From: an uncultured Collinsella sp.
GTDB taxonomy: Bacteria; Actinomycetota; Coriobacteriia; Coriobacteriales; Coriobacteriaceae
NCBI GenBank assembly: GCA_900551655.1
Contig: URWM01000058.1
Location: forward strand, 1-8,150
Reading direction: 5' to 3'
DNA: 8,150 nucleotides
In this document: piece by piece, positions 5,472-8,150 of the stretch
How the letters are laid out: each line of letters starts with the position of its first letter
How positions within the stretch are numbered: the first letter of the stretch is position 1
Position numbers and translations under genes: made by a program
The notes under the pieces: generated by a model
Database searches by the model: none
What the model was told of the DNA's origin: nothing
Seen by the model: only the letters and a program-made list of their open reading frames with translations

Positions 5472-6191
5472 TTAAGCTTCCTTGCTGGGGAGCACGAGCA
5501 GGCGGTGGCAGTAGGGGCAGTGCGTAATCTCACTACCGTCGTGGTTGAGGTCGCTCATGGACGACGCCTGCAGCGCGGTGTGGCAGACCGTGGGGATGTT
5601 ACCCTTGATGGTCTCGACGGCCAGGCCGCGGAACTGCTTGAGCAGACGCTCGTAATCGGTGAGCACGTCGGTCGGCAGCGTGGCAGCAAGCGCGGTGCGC
5701 TCCTTGGTGGCGGCATCGATCTGAGCCTGCAAATCGGTAGCCTTGGCGCGGGCAGCCTTGGTGTCGGCCTTTACGCCCTCTTCGAACTTGGCGATGATGG
5801 CCTGCGCGCGAGCCTCGCGGTCAAGCGCTTCCTTATGGGCGACGACGACGTCCTTGCGGGTGTGCTCGATCTTGTCCAGACGTTTTGCCAGGGTGGCGAG
5901 CTCATTTTCCAGATCCTGGACCTCGCGGTAGTCAGAGCCGTCGACGTGGCGCTTCTTGGCGGCCTCGATGGCGTTGTTGGTCTGGATCTCGGTGGTGTTG
6001 AGATCGTCGAGCTCAATGTCCAGGTCCTTGCGCTGAGCATAGAGCTTGGTCATCTCGGACTTGAGCTTCACATAGGTCTTGCGCTTTGAGGCGAGCTCCT
6101 TGAGTTCCGGCATATTGGCAAGTTCGCTCTTGTTACGGGCGAGCTCCAAATCGATCTGTTGCACCTTGAGTAGCGTAGCGCCGGCGCTCAT
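5472..6191 (-). CDS. Coiled-coil protein with C-terminal zinc ribbon (zf-RING_7 type, Rv2229c-like)
   Basis: A 239-residue cytoplasmic protein. Residues 5-170 are a long, heavily charged helical hairpin or coiled coil (for example LENELATLAKRLDKIEHTRK), followed by a small C-terminal zinc-ribbon region (about 185-235). Proteins of this family commonly lie beside Nif3-like genes in actinobacteria; their role is not established, though nucleic-acid binding has been suggested from the fold. The start is ATG 6191, with AAAGGAGAG 5 bases upstream; it overlaps the Nif3 stop by ATGA. The frame stays open to 6227 but that would run into the neighbour. Oddity: the family normally has two CxxC pairs. 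Here the second (Cys225, Cys228 in CPYC) is intact, but the first has only Cys203, with Pro200 where the partner cysteine is expected. Zinc binding may be altered, or His204 may substitute. Confidence 0.88.
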   Translation of the reverse strand: MSAGATLLKVQQIDLELARNKSELANMPELKELASKRKTYVKLKSEMTKLYAQRKDLDIELDDLNTTEIQTNNAIEAAKKRHVDGSDYREVQDLENELATLAKRLDKIEHTRKDVVVAHKEALDREARAQAIIAKFEEGVKADTKAARAKATDLQAQIDAATKERTALAATLPTDVLTDYERLLKQFRGLAVETIKGNIPTVCHTALQASSMSDLNHDGSEITHCPYCHRLLVLPSKEA

Positions 6192-6997
6192 AAGTTCTCT
6201 CCTTTTGTCACAGTCCACCATTGGCAAGGGTTCAGTATTTTAATCGCATGACGGGGGTCAACCCCGGCGTCAACCGCAGAGTTCATCAAGATATCCACGA
6301 ACGGCTCTTCGGAGCGGTCATGACCGAGCAAGATGACCGGCAACCCACGCAAGGCAAGGTCTTGTGCCACGTGGTAGCCCGCCTCTCCGGTCACGATGAC
6401 ATCCGCACCGGCGGCGATGGCAAGCTCGCCAAAGTCGCCGAGGGAGCCGCCCAGAATGGCGACGGTGCGGCACGGGCGCTCGGCATCGCCCCATACGCGT
6501 GGATCGCTTTCGAAGGCCGTGGCAGCACGAGCGGCAAGATCGCGCAGCGTGCACGGATTGTCGAGCGTTGAAAGCGCACCCAGGCCGGTCGACTCGGGGT
6601 CGTTCACATGCTCCAGCGAACTCACGGGCGCGACGCCCAGAAGCTCGTTCAAATACGTGCGTGCCTCGTGCGAGCGGTCCAGGTTGGTATGGAGCGAAAT
6701 AATGCTCACGCCGCAGCGGGCGGCCTCGTAGAGCGCCGCGCTGCATTGGGGGTGCGACGCATCCGCCGGGCAAAACGCCTCGGGTGCTTTGATGTAGATA
6801 GGATGATGTGTCAACAACACGTTGGCACCGGCCTCTTGGGCGCGGTGCACGTTGGCTTCGGTCGCGTCGAGTGCGCAGGCCACGCCGGTAATCTCGGCGG
6901 CAGGGTCGCCCACGGAAAGGCCTACATGGTCCCAGCTCTCGGCATCTGCCTTGGGATAGCGTGCGAGCAGGGCACGCTCGAGTTCGGCGACGATCAT
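6188..6997 (-). CDS. Nif3-like dinuclear metal centre protein (YbgI/DUF34 family)
   Basis: A 269-residue member of the Nif3/YbgI/DUF34 family, ring-forming proteins with a two-metal site. The biochemical role is unsettled, with proposals around metal-dependent hydrolysis or metal handling; some annotations calling it GTP cyclohydrolase I type 2 are not well supported. All expected ligands are visible: His64 and His65 in LLTHHPI, Asp107 in LHTNLD, and His226 and Glu230 in LGHDRSEEP. The N-terminal SWDHVGLSVGD and the TGEAGYHVAQD motif also match. The length is that of the short form, without the extra PII-like insert of longer homologues. ATG 6997 overlaps the cysteine desulfurase stop (ATGA), and its own stop overlaps the next start in the same way, so translation is coupled on both sides. 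Its place behind a cysteine desulfurase may hint at a link with sulfur or metal chemistry, but that is inference. Confidence 0.95.
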   Translation of the reverse strand: MIVAELERALLARYPKADAESWDHVGLSVGDPAAEITGVACALDATEANVHRAQEAGANVLLTHHPIYIKAPEAFCPADASHPQCSAALYEAARCGVSIISLHTNLDRSHEARTYLNELLGVAPVSSLEHVNDPESTGLGALSTLDNPCTLRDLAARAATAFESDPRVWGDAERPCRTVAILGGSLGDFGELAIAAGADVIVTGEAGYHVAQDLALRGLPVILLGHDRSEEPFVDILMNSAVDAGVDPRHAIKILNPCQWWTVTKGENL

Positions 6998-8150
6998 GCG
7001 GCACCCACGATCGAGAGCAGCGTCTGGGCAAAGTCGTCCAGGTCGCCCGGGTTCACGCGGTCATCGAACGAGATGCGCAGCGCGCCCAATGCTTGCTCGC
7101 GGCCAATGCCCATGGCGCTGAGCACATGGCTTGGGTCCATGCTGCCGCTCGAGCATGCCGAGCCGGCCGAAACCTCAAAGCCGGCGGCGTCGAGCTTAAT
7201 GATGAGCTCCTCGGAGTCCATGCCGTCAACGTAGATCGAAACCATGCCGGGCAGGCGATTGGCCTGCGCGTAGTCGCCCATCGTGGCATGAATGCGCGGA
7301 TGGGCCGTGAGCGTGGCGTAGAGCTTATCGGACAGGGCCTGCAGCGCCGCGCGCTCCTGGGCCACGGTCGGCAATAGCGCGGAGGCGGCAGCGGCAAAAG
7401 CCAGCTGCGTGCGCAGGTCCTGCGTGCCGGCACGACGGCCGGCCTCCTGTCCGCCGCCGAAGATGCGGGGGCGCAACGGCGTGCGGTTCTTAAGGTAGAG
7501 CGCGCCGGAGGCCACGGGGCCGCCAATCTTGTGTGCGGCAACGGTCATGGCGTCAACGCCCAGCTCTTGCACATCGAGCGGAATATGCAGATAACCCTGA
7601 ATGGCATCGGTATGAAACAAGGCGCCGGCAGCATGAGCGGCGGCGGCAAGCTCGCGGATGGGCTGTACCACACCGGTCTCGTTATTGGCGACCATAATGC
7701 TCACGAGCGCCACGTCGTCGCCTAACAAGTCGCTCAACGCAGCGGGCTCAATGTAGCCCGCACGGCAGGGCTGTACCAGGTCGACGGTAAAGCCCGCGGC
7801 TCGCAGCAGCGGAAGGTTGTCTAGGATCGAATCGTGCTCGATCGCCGACACGATTACGCGGTCGCGCTTACGATCGCGCTGACGAGCGCCCTCGGCAAGT
7901 CCGAGGAGCGCCAGCTGGTTTGCCTCGGTGCCGCCGTTGGTCAAAATGATCTCGGACGGGCGAACGCGTGCGCCAAAGCTACGGGCAATCTCGCGACGCG
8001 CCACTTCTAGGCGCGCAGCGGCCTTGCGGCCGAGCGAATGCAGCGAGTTGGGGTTAACGCCGGCAAGCTCGCTGTCGTCGTACTCGCGCTGCGCAAGGAG
8101 CGCCTCGGCGCGCATGGGCGTCGAGGCGGCATAGTCAAGATTCTGTCTCT
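6994..8150 (-). CDS. Cysteine desulfurase, NifS/IscS type (5' end outside window)
   Basis: A pyridoxal-phosphate enzyme that takes sulfur from L-cysteine, giving alanine and a protein persulfide for Fe-S cluster assembly or tRNA thiolation. The frame is open to the window edge and begins QNLDYAASTPM, so only the first few residues are missing; ATG 8115 is internal, not the start. Visible motifs in order: NGGTEANQLA, SAIEHDSIL, NNETGVVQPI, HTDAIQGY, the PLP lysine in VAAHKIGGP (codon 7530-7528), GGQEAGRRAGTQD, and the active-site cysteine loop SAGSACSSGSMDPSHVL (Cys codon 7155-7153). The loop form is that of group I (NifS/IscS), not SufS. No scaffold gene such as iscU is in the window, so whether it serves Fe-S assembly or tRNA modification cannot be told. 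It is the first visible gene of the operon and is coupled to the Nif3 gene by an ATGA overlap. Confidence 0.96.
   Translation of the reverse strand, partial: RQNLDYAASTPMRAEALLAQREYDDSELAGVNPNSLHSLGRKAAARLEVARREIARSFGARVRPSEIILTNGGTEANQLALLGLAEGARQRDRKRDRVIVSAIEHDSILDNLPLLRAAGFTVDLVQPCRAGYIEPAALSDLLGDDVALVSIMVANNETGVVQPIRELAAAAHAAGALFHTDAIQGYLHIPLDVQELGVDAMTVAAHKIGGPVASGALYLKNRTPLRPRIFGGGQEAGRRAGTQDLRTQLAFAAAASALLPTVAQERAALQALSDKLYATLTAHPRIHATMGDYAQANRLPGMVSIYVDGMDSEELIIKLDAAGFEVSAGSACSSGSMDPSHVLSAMGIGREQALGALRISFDDRVNPGDLDDFAQTLLSIVGAA

Noticed and set aside
5505..6089. 194-residue leucine-rich open frame on the plus strand
   Set aside because: Antisense image of the coiled-coil protein; its Leu/Gly/Val bias comes from the charged heptads read backwards.

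Overview
The window looks like part of a high-GC Gram-positive chromosome, most likely a gut coriobacterium of the Collinsella type. This is an inference from codon use and from the conserved order cysteine desulfurase - Nif3-like protein - zinc-ribbon coiled-coil protein - CoaBC; no sequence search was possible. It falls into two halves that meet at a tRNA-Pro gene.

Right half (about 4100-8150, all on the minus strand): a compact core housekeeping operon. It is read from the right edge as a cysteine desulfurase (5' end outside the window), a Nif3/YbgI-type dinuclear-metal protein, a coiled-coil zinc-ribbon protein and the bifunctional CoA-biosynthesis enzyme CoaBC. The first three are joined by 4-base ATGA overlaps and CoaBC follows after a 3-base gap. 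A tRNA-Pro(GGG) gene with its own promoter and a strong terminator closes the block.

Left half (about 1-4060): accessory DNA of mixed composition. On the plus strand there is the end of an ABC-transporter ATPase, a coupled membrane-anchored small protein, a run of three stem-loops, and an unrecognised 98-residue protein. Facing them on the minus strand is a three-gene cassette: a membrane-anchored thioredoxin-like protein, a Sec-secreted cysteine-containing peptide, and a small three-helix membrane protein. This layout (disulfide-forming helper, secreted peptide, candidate immunity protein) suggests a bacteriocin-like system. As written, the first gene has an in-frame stop and the second has a one-base frame break at a six-T run, so the cassette is either decaying, switchable, recoded or mis-sequenced. 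Divergent from it is a type IVb (Flp-like) pilin whose N-terminus is joined by a Gly/Ser linker to a C-terminal DUF6273-like domain of different base composition; it ends in a strong terminator.

Between that terminator and the tRNA lie about 430 bases without a convincing gene, holding several degenerate short repeats and two overlapping AT-rich dyads. The 3' end of the tRNA faces the accessory side, the usual orientation for an integration site, but no integrase or repeated tRNA end is visible.
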